Shown here in pieces: positions 17,834-26,286 of a DNA stretch of 64,000 nucleotides (position 1 is its first letter; the number at the start of each line of letters is the position of its first letter). Made by a program: the position numbers and the translations under genes. Source of the DNA: Simkaniaceae bacterium (GTDB lineage: Bacteria; Chlamydiota; Chlamydiia; Chlamydiales; Simkaniaceae); NCBI GenBank assembly GCA_018399075.1, contig CP073763.1:1116001-1180000 (forward strand). Reading direction: 5' to 3'. Below the pieces are notes generated by a model. That model was not told where the DNA came from, searched no databases, and saw only the letters and a program-made list of their open reading frames with translations.

Positions 17834-18724
17834 TTAATCGATAAGCTTTGCAAGCTCTTTTTCAGCGTGTGTGGTAAGTTCGGGGTAGTTTTCTTCAAGC
17901 CATGGAAGGAGCTTTCTCTTAATTCTTCTCATCTCATGGGTATGAAAGTAGACAAGATCTTTTTTAGGGTCATGGTGGAAGCCGCCAATATCGATTTCTA
18001 CAGCCTTTCCATCAATAAAACCAAAATTCCGGATGAGATGAGGATCTTTATCGCTATAACCTTTTTCTGCTCGTTTAACGGTAAAGGCGAGTAGTAAAGA
18101 GAGTGCCTTTTCAGCCTCTTTAGTTTCCCCTTCCATTTTTAAGGAAAGAAGATATTTATCTGTGGGAATCGCTTTTCTTTGAAGGATAAATTCGACATCA
18201 CTCAGTTCAATCCGATGTTTAAATCCAATCCTATCTTTTATAGTAATGAGTTGGTTAAGCGATGATTTATTGAGGTGAACAAAAAGAACACCTGTTTCCT
18301 CTTTAAACTCTTGATAAGAAGTGATACAACTTCCAAAGGTCGAGTAAACTGTCTCTTTTTTCTTTTGCTTCCAGCGCAGCCGTTTTGCATTGAGCTTTTC
18401 AGGAAGGGGAAGGAGCTCAAGAAAAGGGCTTAGACGCCACCTTTTATGCTTGAAAAACTTTAGGACATACTTGTTGTCCTCGCTGATAAAGACATAACTT
18501 TGAGAGCCACTTTCAAGATAGGTGTAGGGTTGAGCAAGAGCCTTTTTTGCCTCTGCTTGATCTGATTCAGCAATAGGAGTATCCCACTCTTGGTGATAGG
18601 GAAGAGTAGAGGTGATATTTGAATAGCTAAAGCCATCTGTTAGAAAGTGGGAAAGGCGCTCAACTCCAGCTAGAGAGGCTAAAACGAGGAGGATAATTCC
18701 AAACTTAGTGAGAAATGATTTCAT
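17834..18724 (-). CDS. membrane-anchored kinase-like family protein, copy 3
   Basis: 296 residues with an N-terminal hydrophobic anchor (about 7-25). It shares the family core: YLESGSQSYVFISEDNKYV then LKFFKHKRWR, EETGVLFVHLNKS, EFILQRKA, SDKDPHLIRNFGFIDGKAVEIDIGGF. It is closest to copy 4, with which its coding sequence overlaps by 20 bases, and both have a VERLSHFLTDGF-like juxtamembrane stretch (VERLCHRATDGF in copy 4). Putative catalytic Asp and Asn and a DIG triplet in place of DFG are present. Role unknown; the anchor would put the domain outside the cytoplasm. Confidence 0.75.
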   Translation of the reverse strand: MKSFLTKFGIILLVLASLAGVERLSHFLTDGFSYSNITSTLPYHQEWDTPIAESDQAEAKKALAQPYTYLESGSQSYVFISEDNKYVLKFFKHKRWRLSPFLELLPLPEKLNAKRLRWKQKKKETVYSTFGSCITSYQEFKEETGVLFVHLNKSSLNQLITIKDRIGFKHRIELSDVEFILQRKAIPTDKYLLSLKMEGETKEAEKALSLLLAFTVKRAEKGYSDKDPHLIRNFGFIDGKAVEIDIGGFHHDPKKDLVYFHTHEMRRIKRKLLPWLEENYPELTTHAEKELAKLID

Positions 18725-19562
18725 CGAGCTCCTTTCTAAAAGAGTTTAGCAGATCGGGGTGATTTTCTGCGATCCATCCTTCAAAGTCGCGGGTGATCCG
18801 AATCATTTCAGGGCGATAGATTTGGGGATCTTTTTCTTCTTCTGAAGGGCTTAACCGTCCAAAGTCCATTTGAAAAGGGGTCTCATCAATGAAGCCAAAG
18901 TTTGTACTAAAGTCAGGATCTTTATCAAAAATCCCCGCATGGCAGCGGGAAATAGCAAGAGTTAAAAGGTTTCGAATCCCTTTTTCAGCTTTTTCCTTTG
19001 CCCCTTCCTCCATCCATGTGGTGATAGCTTCATAGGCAAGAGTTCCCCGTTTTTGAAGGATAAACTCGACGCTGTCAAGATCAAGGGTATGGTGTCTTCC
19101 AATTTTATCGGTGAGCGTCAATTTTTGTTTGATATGCTCTGTTTTTGAAAGATGAATAAAGAGAAGCCCTGTCTCCTCTTTTAACTGATCATAGGCAAGA
19201 GCGTAGCTATTAAATGTTTTTTCAAGAATTTCCCTTTTTTTTGCCCGTTTGTCACCTAATTTCCCCTTAGAGGGAAGAAAATCAAGCCATGGCGGGGTTC
19301 TCATATGTTGAAACTTAAAAAGTTTGAAGACTGTTTTTCCATCTTCAGAGACGAAAACATAGGATTGACTTCCACAGTCGAGGTAATGGTAGGTTTGCTT
19401 GAGTAGCTGAGGGTTAGGAGAATCGGCGGTTTTCCACTTTCCATTATCACCTGGAGGGGCATAAACGTTTACCAAGGCAAAACCATCGGTCGCTCTGTGA
19501 CAAAGACGCTCAACCCCAAAAATGAGAAGAGCAAAAAGAAAAATTTTAACTAATCGTTTCAT
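18705..19562 (-). CDS. membrane-anchored kinase-like family protein, copy 4 (with literal DFG)
   Basis: 285 residues with an N-terminal anchor at about 5-20. Motifs in order: LDCGSQSYVFVSEDG (61-75), VFKLFK with candidate Lys80, EETGLLFIHL (129-138), EFILQKRG (166-173), DKDPDFSTN (213-221) and MDFG (232-235). The last two match the Asp...Asn catalytic loop and DFG metal-binding motif of protein kinase-like folds in order and approximate spacing, though the canonical HRD is absent. It is the first gene of the overlapping pair with 17834-18724 and diverges from the DHA2 exporter at 19600. Confidence 0.75.
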   Translation of the reverse strand: MKRLVKIFLFALLIFGVERLCHRATDGFALVNVYAPPGDNGKWKTADSPNPQLLKQTYHYLDCGSQSYVFVSEDGKTVFKLFKFQHMRTPPWLDFLPSKGKLGDKRAKKREILEKTFNSYALAYDQLKEETGLLFIHLSKTEHIKQKLTLTDKIGRHHTLDLDSVEFILQKRGTLAYEAITTWMEEGAKEKAEKGIRNLLTLAISRCHAGIFDKDPDFSTNFGFIDETPFQMDFGRLSPSEEEKDPQIYRPEMIRITRDFEGWIAENHPDLLNSFRKELDEIISH

Positions 19563-19599
19563 TCCATTATATGCATAAATAAAGAGACATTATAGTGTA

Positions 19600-21129
19600 A
19601 TGACGATTTCTGAAAAGAAAAGAAAGCAGCTTATTTTACTCGCCATGATTAGCTCTACCTCGCTAATCTTCCTCAATGCAACCCTTTTTCCTGTGGCTCT
19701 CCCGACAATTCAGCGAGAGCTGCATGTTTCACTCAGTGGCCTTCAGTGGATTATCAATGCCTATCTTTTAGCGACAGCCGTTTTTGTCATTGCTGGAGGG
19801 CGGCTAGCCGATCTTTTTGGCCATCGAAAGATTTTTTGTATTGGCGTGGCGATCTATTCCATAGCATCAGTCATGGGGGCAATGGCACAAACAGGGTGGT
19901 GGTTAGTTCTTAGCCGGGCGATTCAGGGGACAGGAGGAGCCTTAATGTCTCCTGCAGGGATGTCCCTTTTGATTCATGCCTTCCCAGAAAATCAACGGGG
20001 AAAAGCCATTGGAATTGTTGTGGCTGCTGGCTCTCTTTTTCTCTCTTTAGGACCATTTGTTGGTGGAGCCTTTACTCAATATCTTTCTTGGCGGTGGGCC
20101 TTTGGAATTAATCCACCCATTGCAATCTTTGGTATCTTCATGATGATGAAGGCGGTTCCTAAATCGGAAAAGCAAAACGAGACCTTTGACTTTATAGGTT
20201 TTTTCACGATGGCTCTTGCGATTACATCTCTAACGATTGGGCTAATGGAAGGGAGGAAATGGGGCTGGGACTCATGGCAAACGATTTTCTTTATTCTCCT
20301 TGCGATCACTTTCTTTTTAGCCGTTCGTGGGTTAGAGCGCTTTGCAAAATATCCATTTTTTAGGTTTAATCTCTTTAGGAATCGGACCTTTTTTGGGGGA
20401 TGTCTTCTTATTCTCTGCTCCCAATTTATTTTGATGATCACCGTTTTCTGGCCTCTCTATTTCCAAAAAATCATTTTTGACTCTCCGATGATTGCAGGAC
20501 TCATCACAGCAATAGGAACAATCCCACTGATGCTTTTTGCACCAATCAGTGGAAGTTTAGCTGATCGAAAAGGAGCAAAACTTCCCTTGATGATAGGGTT
20601 TACTCTTCTTTTCTTTTGTTTTATTTGGTTTGCGAGCTTTTTACATTTCCACAAAGTTGCCCTCCTTTTCCCAGCCCTTTTTGCCTTTGGGGCAGGAATC
20701 TCTTTTGTCATGACTCCCGCAAGTGCTGCAACACTTAGCGCCGTTCCAAAATCAAAAACGGGAGTTGCAACAGGGATGTATAATACGCTCCGTTTTACGG
20801 GTGCTACGATTGGAGTGGCGGTTTTGGGGGCCGCAATGGTCAACGTTCAAGATGAGTTATTTACACAGAAACTCTTGAAGGGGCCTGGAACAAAAGAGCT
20901 TAACCCTTCATTATACGAGGGGCTTCTCAATAAGCTACCACGATCAGTGGAAGCGGCAAAAGTCTTAGAACCTGAAACGTTATCCTATGTCAATAAAGCG
21001 CTTATAGAAACTTCTACGACAGCATTTGTTGTTACTAACTTAATAACGGCTGCTGTGGCTCTTCTTGCTCTCATCATTACATTGCTAATTTTTAAGAAAA
21101 AAGTTAAGGAGAAGGAGGAGGCAGGATGA
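19600..21129 (+). CDS. MFS transporter, DHA2 (EmrB/QacA) family
   Basis: 509 residues with about 14 hydrophobic helices. MFS motif A is clear (GGRLADLFGHRK, about 66-77), motif C is present as GPFVGGAF (about 151-158), and a QWIINAYLL motif lies in the first helices (about 49-57), all typical of DHA2 drug:proton antiporters. It should be an inner-membrane exporter of lipophilic compounds. Its stop overlaps the start of the next gene by four bases, so an exported-protein gene is co-translated with it. A second DHA2 tail lies at the window start. Confidence 0.9.
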   Translation: MTISEKKRKQLILLAMISSTSLIFLNATLFPVALPTIQRELHVSLSGLQWIINAYLLATAVFVIAGGRLADLFGHRKIFCIGVAIYSIASVMGAMAQTGWWLVLSRAIQGTGGALMSPAGMSLLIHAFPENQRGKAIGIVVAAGSLFLSLGPFVGGAFTQYLSWRWAFGINPPIAIFGIFMMMKAVPKSEKQNETFDFIGFFTMALAITSLTIGLMEGRKWGWDSWQTIFFILLAITFFLAVRGLERFAKYPFFRFNLFRNRTFFGGCLLILCSQFILMITVFWPLYFQKIIFDSPMIAGLITAIGTIPLMLFAPISGSLADRKGAKLPLMIGFTLLFFCFIWFASFLHFHKVALLFPALFAFGAGISFVMTPASAATLSAVPKSKTGVATGMYNTLRFTGATIGVAVLGAAMVNVQDELFTQKLLKGPGTKELNPSLYEGLLNKLPRSVEAAKVLEPETLSYVNKALIETSTTAFVVTNLITAAVALLALIITLLIFKKKVKEKEEAG

Positions 21130-21947
21130 AAAAAATCACGTTAGGAATTTTTCTCTTCATTGGATCGATGCTCTATGGAATCCAAGATGTTTATGTGGTG
21201 CCGGTTAAACCAACCCCAGAGGCGAACACCATTGTAACAAAGGTCATTTTCCCCCGTCCTTATGAGAATAAGCGAAAAACCCCGATCAATATACAACTTA
21301 GGGTTGAGGGATTTCCTTTAGGAGTCATGACCCAAAATGATCGGGCAAATGAGATTTATAATGATCCCGATGGGCAAGCGATTCATGTGATTATCGACAA
21401 TCATCCATATCTAATCTATAACCAGTCATTTGAAGATTCCTTTGATGAAAACCGAGAATACTATGATAAAATTCTTAGCTTTCATATCCCTTTTACAATT
21501 AAGCCAGGACAACATGTGATCCGCTGCTTTCCAGCACGCTCTTATGGAGAAAGCCTAAAAGGAACTGGACCCTTTGCTGCAGAGATTTTTTACTATCAAG
21601 ACAGAAAAAAAGCAGATACGCTGAATGTTGATCTTCAAAAGCCTTATCTTACTTATAACGAACCTCAAGGAAGATATCCTGCGTCAAAATCCAACCCTAT
21701 CCTTTTAGATTTTTTGATCTCCAACTGCGAACTATCATCAGATGGTTATAAAGTAGGGCTTAAAATCGATGGGAAAAATATTCAAGCACTTACCGAATAT
21801 GTTCCCTACTATATCTATAATCTTTCTCCTGGCAAGCATACGATTAAGCTAGAGCTTCTTGATAGAAATAACAAAAATGTTCCTGGTTTTTTTAACGTGA
21901 CAGAGCGGGAAATTGAAATTGATAATTATATCGATTCAGAGTCATAA
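21126..21947 (+). CDS. exported protein with two beta-sandwich-like repeats
   Basis: 273 residues with a Sec signal peptide (about 1-18). The mature part has two similar units: one (about 30-150) ends with IHVIIDNHPYLIYN ... IKPGQHVIRCFPARS, the other (about 175-255) with GLKIDGK ... YYIYNLSPGKHTIKLELLD. The recurring ligand-like 'YLIYN/YYIYN' and 'PGxHxIxxx' elements suggest duplicated Ig-like or carbohydrate-binding-like domains. It starts inside the exporter gene (ATGA overlap), implying coupled translation and perhaps a periplasmic partner role. No family name is known to me. Confidence 0.65.
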   Translation: MKKITLGIFLFIGSMLYGIQDVYVVPVKPTPEANTIVTKVIFPRPYENKRKTPINIQLRVEGFPLGVMTQNDRANEIYNDPDGQAIHVIIDNHPYLIYNQSFEDSFDENREYYDKILSFHIPFTIKPGQHVIRCFPARSYGESLKGTGPFAAEIFYYQDRKKADTLNVDLQKPYLTYNEPQGRYPASKSNPILLDFLISNCELSSDGYKVGLKIDGKNIQALTEYVPYYIYNLSPGKHTIKLELLDRNNKNVPGFFNVTEREIEIDNYIDSES

Positions 21948-21986
21948 TAAACATAGGTGACGAAAGGCCTATCTGCGAGGGGAACC

Positions 21987-24155
21987 GTGGCGAAGAAGAG
22001 GAAGAAAGCAAAGAATGATGAAATGTCGATCATGGATGCGGTCGATAATCTCTCTGGCATGGCAGAGCTTGATGTCGCCGTAGAAAAAGAAGGAGAAGCC
22101 CGAGGGGTTAAGGCGAATCTCCATAAACTTAAAGACTTAAAAGCTGAAGAGAAAGAAGAAACCCTCTCGGCTGTCAAAGGGACCTTCAAAACGGTCCATA
22201 AATACCTTCAACATGTTTATACAAAAGATAAAGAGCAGCTTAAAGACCGTGATATGCAGCGGGGGATTAAGGCGATCATGGTCCTGGCTGATGAAGCTGC
22301 CGATAAGCTTGACAAGTGTACCACCCTTTTTAAACATACCTATAAAGAAGGAAAAGTTTCTGAGATTAAAGAATATAAAGATCTCAAGACCTACTTTAAG
22401 AAAAACATCTTAAAACGGTTTGAAGAGGTCTTAGCCTCAGAAGCAAAATGGGAAGAAGAGTGGGCTGTCGAAGATGAAAAAATCGATATTGAGCGTCAAG
22501 GTCTTAAAGATTTAGAGATGGTGAAGCGGGATAAGGAGTACGAGCTCTTTTATATCCGGCATGATGATGGAAAGCCCTTCTTTAATCGAAACCTTCTTCG
22601 GCATATCAAATTAGTCAGTGATTTCGATGAGATTATCATGGGATTTGAAGGGGAGGATCCTCTTCTTCGGGTCAACATCCTCCTTGATCATGAAGCGCAA
22701 AGCATTGCAGAAGAGATACGAGACAGCGCGAAAAAAGAGATTGGGGACTTTTATGCCGATGCCATTCACCACAAGGAAGTTCCCATTGTGGGTACAGTGC
22801 TCAAGATGACGATGTCTTTAATGCTGGCATGCAATCCGCAAAATCTTTTAGAAAATACGATGGGAAAAGTCTGCACACGCTATCTAAAGGATTTTCATAA
22901 GTTTCTTAGGGAAGTTCTCTCTTCTCCTGATTATGAAAGGTTGATTAACCATTCCATCGAAGAGACCGATCAACTCACTCGCGCATTGATTAATCTGATT
23001 CATGCCTTTTCTTTTGCTTTTTTTACCCACAGTGGAAAAAAGCAGGAGATGCTTGATTATCTTAATGATTTGATTAAACGGGCTTGGGATGGTGCCCTTC
23101 CTGCTAGAGCAAAAGAGATGACGACCGATAACTTAATGTCTGAAATCTTTGATATTCACGACAGTGTGACCGAAATGCTTAAGAAGTTTCCTAGTGGGCC
23201 CCTCTTTAAAATCCTTGATATCTTCCAAGAACGGAATGAAAAAGAAGGTTTTGACCCTATTAACCAAGGAAATCCTCCCTATTATCTCTATACTTTTTCG
23301 AGCAGCGCTTTTGATGCCTCTTGCTTAAAAATGCCGTGTCCCACCTTTCATACTCACATTAATAAAGCATCAGTGCTTGAAGAGTTTAAAGGGTTTCTTC
23401 GCCATTTTGAAACAAAGAAAGAACTAAAAAAACACCTTCATTTCAACCTACAAGATCGCACTTCATGGGAAGAGCATGCCCGATGCGAAGCCCTAGAAAA
23501 GCTCCAGAATAAAGCTGAGTTTTCAAAGCAACTTGTCTTGGTCACGCTTCCTAAGAAAAATGACTTTTATTTCCAAGCAGATGCTTATCTTAAAGTCGAT
23601 CGAAGTGAAGACTTCCTTAAACTCGTAGAGGAGCAGGTAAAGAGTGGAGAAGAATGTGGATTCTTCTTTTCAAAGCATATCGATGAAAAAATACTTCTTG
23701 CTTACGTAAAAAAGATTATTCCCATCATCCATACCCACTTCTTTAAGAAGAAAGTCAAGCTGCCACGTAAAGAGCGGTTAGACTTTATTGAGATCTTTTA
23801 CCTTCTTTTAGAGCTAAAAATTCTTGAGATGGTTCAACCAGATACCTTCACCTTCTCTTGTAAAGATGGTGTCGATGTGGGGGCAACTTCGAGTGCTGCA
23901 TTCTTTTCCCTACTGAAAGCGCTAGGAAATAATGGAAAGTGGAATTTAGAAGAGCAAGATCAACTCTTATGGATTCTTTGTGGCCCTGCCCTAACTGTTC
24001 GTGAGCGTCTTGTTGACTATCAACGATTCAGTCGTATGGCTAGCGCTCTAAGTATTCTCAGTGCCTATCTCACAAGAGATCATGATAAGATTCTCAAAGT
24101 GTTGCAGCCACTCTTTAGCGCAAAACTCTTCCAACAGATCAAAGGTGAGTTCTAG
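21987..24155 (+). CDS. large alpha-helical protein of unknown function
   Basis: The frame is open from 21957, but a GTG at 21987 preceded by GAGGGGA is the better start (722 residues, beginning with a Lys/Arg-rich stretch AKKRKKAKN). The protein is hydrophilic, highly charged and mostly helical, with no signal peptide or clear membrane segment. The basic N-terminal cluster followed by an acidic linker resembles type III secreted or nucleic-acid-binding tails, but this is weak. It follows the exported protein gene by 39 bases and could belong to the same operon. No known family seen. Confidence 0.65.
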   Translation: MAKKRKKAKNDEMSIMDAVDNLSGMAELDVAVEKEGEARGVKANLHKLKDLKAEEKEETLSAVKGTFKTVHKYLQHVYTKDKEQLKDRDMQRGIKAIMVLADEAADKLDKCTTLFKHTYKEGKVSEIKEYKDLKTYFKKNILKRFEEVLASEAKWEEEWAVEDEKIDIERQGLKDLEMVKRDKEYELFYIRHDDGKPFFNRNLLRHIKLVSDFDEIIMGFEGEDPLLRVNILLDHEAQSIAEEIRDSAKKEIGDFYADAIHHKEVPIVGTVLKMTMSLMLACNPQNLLENTMGKVCTRYLKDFHKFLREVLSSPDYERLINHSIEETDQLTRALINLIHAFSFAFFTHSGKKQEMLDYLNDLIKRAWDGALPARAKEMTTDNLMSEIFDIHDSVTEMLKKFPSGPLFKILDIFQERNEKEGFDPINQGNPPYYLYTFSSSAFDASCLKMPCPTFHTHINKASVLEEFKGFLRHFETKKELKKHLHFNLQDRTSWEEHARCEALEKLQNKAEFSKQLVLVTLPKKNDFYFQADAYLKVDRSEDFLKLVEEQVKSGEECGFFFSKHIDEKILLAYVKKIIPIIHTHFFKKKVKLPRKERLDFIEIFYLLLELKILEMVQPDTFTFSCKDGVDVGATSSAAFFSLLKALGNNGKWNLEEQDQLLWILCGPALTVRERLVDYQRFSRMASALSILSAYLTRDHDKILKVLQPLFSAKLFQQIKGEF

Positions 24156-24162
24156 AGATTAT

Positions 24163-24720
24163 CTAATTGAGCTCTAAATCTTCTGGCATGAGAGAAAGCG
24201 TTTTATACTTTCCACCCATTTCACGAAGAAGTGTTTGCCAAAGTTTATTAGCTGAAATATTAAAAATATATTCCTTAGAGGCTGGACAAAGAAACCAGGC
24301 GCCATTGATGAACTCTCGTTCAAGCACTCCAGAAGCCCATCCTCCATATCCAAAGCAGAGAAGGGTTTTAGGAACACTTTCTCCCTCTTGAATCGATTCC
24401 ATATCACCATTTAGATAAACCCCTTCGCAGATTTCGAGACTTGTCTCCTCATCATAACCTTGGTCCTGAAGAAGCATGACTTGATTGGGTTGGTTAGGGC
24501 CACCAGCGCGCATGTCGATTTGCTCATCAGCCTCTTCCATTCCAAAAAAGCCCTCTTCAAGATCGACATTTAATGGTTTGTTTACGATCAGTCCAAACGA
24601 TCCAACGGGGCTATGGTCACACAAAAGAACGACACTTCGATAGAAGATACCACCCTCAATATCGGGACTTGCGACCAAAAAGGTCCCTTTTTTTAGTTCT
24701 GAATAAGGTGTGTTAGCCAT
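24163..24720 (-). CDS. yqgE: UPF0301 / YqgE (AlgH) family protein
   Basis: 185 residues, the family's usual length. Typical landmarks: N-terminal KKGTFLVASPDIEGGIFYRSVVLLCDHS (about 10-37), the following GSFGLIVNKPL (about 41-51), an AGGPNQPNQVMLL segment (about 72-84), and CFGYGGWASGVLEREF (about 122-137). YqgE/AlgH proteins are small cytosolic proteins widespread in bacteria, including Chlamydiae; a regulatory role (AlgH in Pseudomonas) has been suggested, but the biochemical function is not settled. It is convergent with the 722-residue gene, eight bases apart. Confidence 0.9.
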   Translation of the reverse strand: MANTPYSELKKGTFLVASPDIEGGIFYRSVVLLCDHSPVGSFGLIVNKPLNVDLEEGFFGMEEADEQIDMRAGGPNQPNQVMLLQDQGYDEETSLEICEGVYLNGDMESIQEGESVPKTLLCFGYGGWASGVLEREFINGAWFLCPASKEYIFNISANKLWQTLLREMGGKYKTLSLMPEDLELN

Positions 24721-24758
24721 ACTTTATCCCATAGCAAAAGGGGGGTTATTTATGGAAT

Positions 24759-25499
24759 CTATATTTGTTGGAGTTGGAAATCTAAAGGGTCTTGAAGAGA
24801 GGCTTCAATAGTATGAAGTTCTTCAGTCAGAGAGGTTTTTTTCTGAAGTAATTGCTCCAAGCGCTGTAGAATTACTTCATTTCTTTCCTGAAGATTTATT
24901 TTAGGAGCTATAATTTGTAGAGCTTCCTCTTCAAGTTGAAGTTTTTTATGTAAGCAGAGCTCATCTTTATATTCAGGAGTGAGATGGATCTTATGATCTC
25001 CTGATCCAATATGACTTCTGGCATCTAAAACAGCGCGATAAGCTTCAACAAACCCATCGATCAGCTCTGAGCTTGGGCTATCAGGTGAGACAAGAAGACA
25101 TTTGTTTAGCTCCAATTCAAATTGAAGAGATAGCATCTCATTAAAGTGATCAAAGATCTCTTCTTCAAGATGATTTATCCTTTGATTTAATGATTCAATG
25201 ACTTCATTTGAAGCCTGGTAAGCTTTTAAAGCGGCTCGCACTTCATCTGTCTTGAAAAAAAGAACCTTCGAACTGGCGACAACAGATTTCAGGCATTTTA
25301 CGATAAAATTATCATTAGGTTCGTAGGGTTTTTCACCAAGAAGAATCGGAGAGAATTCACGAATAATCGCTGAGGATTGCTCTGCAATTTGAAAGAGTGA
25401 AATCTCTGGAAAAACACTGGCTGTATAATCAAGTGCATCCACGTCAAATTCAAAAAAAGGGTTTGCATTTGAGCTGTATGTATTTAATTCAATCATCAC
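24759..25499 (-). CDS. coiled-coil hypothetical protein
   Basis: 246 residues, hydrophilic and helical, with strong heptad patterning in the C-terminal half (for example NQRINHLEEEIFDHFNEML at about 115-133 and a final Gln/Leu/Glu-rich coil). The N-terminus is rich in Ser, Asn and aromatic residues and has no signal peptide. The upstream gap (25500-25629) is extremely AT-rich and contains TATAAT-like elements facing this gene, as at several other candidate effector genes here. Possible type III substrate or chaperone, but nothing decisive; no family recognised. Confidence 0.6.
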   Translation of the reverse strand: MMIELNTYSSNANPFFEFDVDALDYTASVFPEISLFQIAEQSSAIIREFSPILLGEKPYEPNDNFIVKCLKSVVASSKVLFFKTDEVRAALKAYQASNEVIESLNQRINHLEEEIFDHFNEMLSLQFELELNKCLLVSPDSPSSELIDGFVEAYRAVLDARSHIGSGDHKIHLTPEYKDELCLHKKLQLEEEALQIIAPKINLQERNEVILQRLEQLLQKKTSLTEELHTIEASLQDPLDFQLQQI

Positions 25500-25629
25500 T
25501 TTTCTCCTAAAGAAGATACTATTATAACATAAATTGTTTAACTTTATTATATTTAAAATATTTAATATTATTTATTTATTATAAGATTATTGGTATATTC
25601 ATCGATCAACTAACAGATTGAAGGTAGTT

Positions 25630-26286
25630 ATGAAGATTGTTCAAGCTTTACAAACCCTTGTATGTCAGACGTATAAAAGAGATGGCATTTTTGCTGCTCT
25701 TAAAATTGCATGGAAAATTCATAATTACATCTCTTTTTTAAAAAATATTTACTCTTTTTTCCCGTTAAACTCTCTTCAAAAAAGGATTGCATACACCCCA
25801 AGTCATGTTGACGAGTCTGGTGAAAATGCAGAGGAGAGGAGAGAGGTAGAAAATCTTGAAGCCGTTAAAATTGAGCTTCTTCCTTTTTATGATAGTGGAG
25901 AAGCGATCACATCAGAAAAAATTCATAAGTTTGTTGAAACCTTTAATCAAAGGTATTTTAACTACTTTATCGATCCTGAGGAAAACCTTTTAATCGGAAT
26001 CCGAACAAGAAAACTGCAGATGATCATTAAGGGAGAGAATGTTTACATTCAAGGAGTTGAAGAAAGAGCAAGAGCCTTTAAGCCAGGATTCCAAGTTTAT
26101 ATCATTGTGCATGCTCAGCAGAAAGATCCTCTAATCCAGAAAATCAAGATCTATTCACAGGATCGCTTGGCGATGAGAGAAGATATTCCCTATCAACAAA
26201 CAATGCTCGAGCATTTTTGTGAGTGGTATAATACCGTTACTGCACCACTTGCTCTGCCTGCATCAGCTGCTCGTTATATAACTTAA
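25630..26286 (+). CDS. hypothetical protein, 218 residues
   Basis: The ATG at 25630 follows an AAGGTAG ribosome site and is preferred to the in-frame TTG at 25618. The N-terminal 45 residues contain a moderately hydrophobic helix (IAWKIHNYISFLKNIYSFF); the rest is soluble, alpha/beta, with a basic patch IRTRKLQMIIKGENVYIQG at about 120-138. It diverges from the coiled-coil gene at 24759 across an AT-rich intergenic region and overlaps the convergent mlaD-like gene by 50 bases. No domain recognised. Confidence 0.6.
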   Translation: MKIVQALQTLVCQTYKRDGIFAALKIAWKIHNYISFLKNIYSFFPLNSLQKRIAYTPSHVDESGENAEERREVENLEAVKIELLPFYDSGEAITSEKIHKFVETFNQRYFNYFIDPEENLLIGIRTRKLQMIIKGENVYIQGVEERARAFKPGFQVYIIVHAQQKDPLIQKIKIYSQDRLAMREDIPYQQTMLEHFCEWYNTVTAPLALPASAARYIT

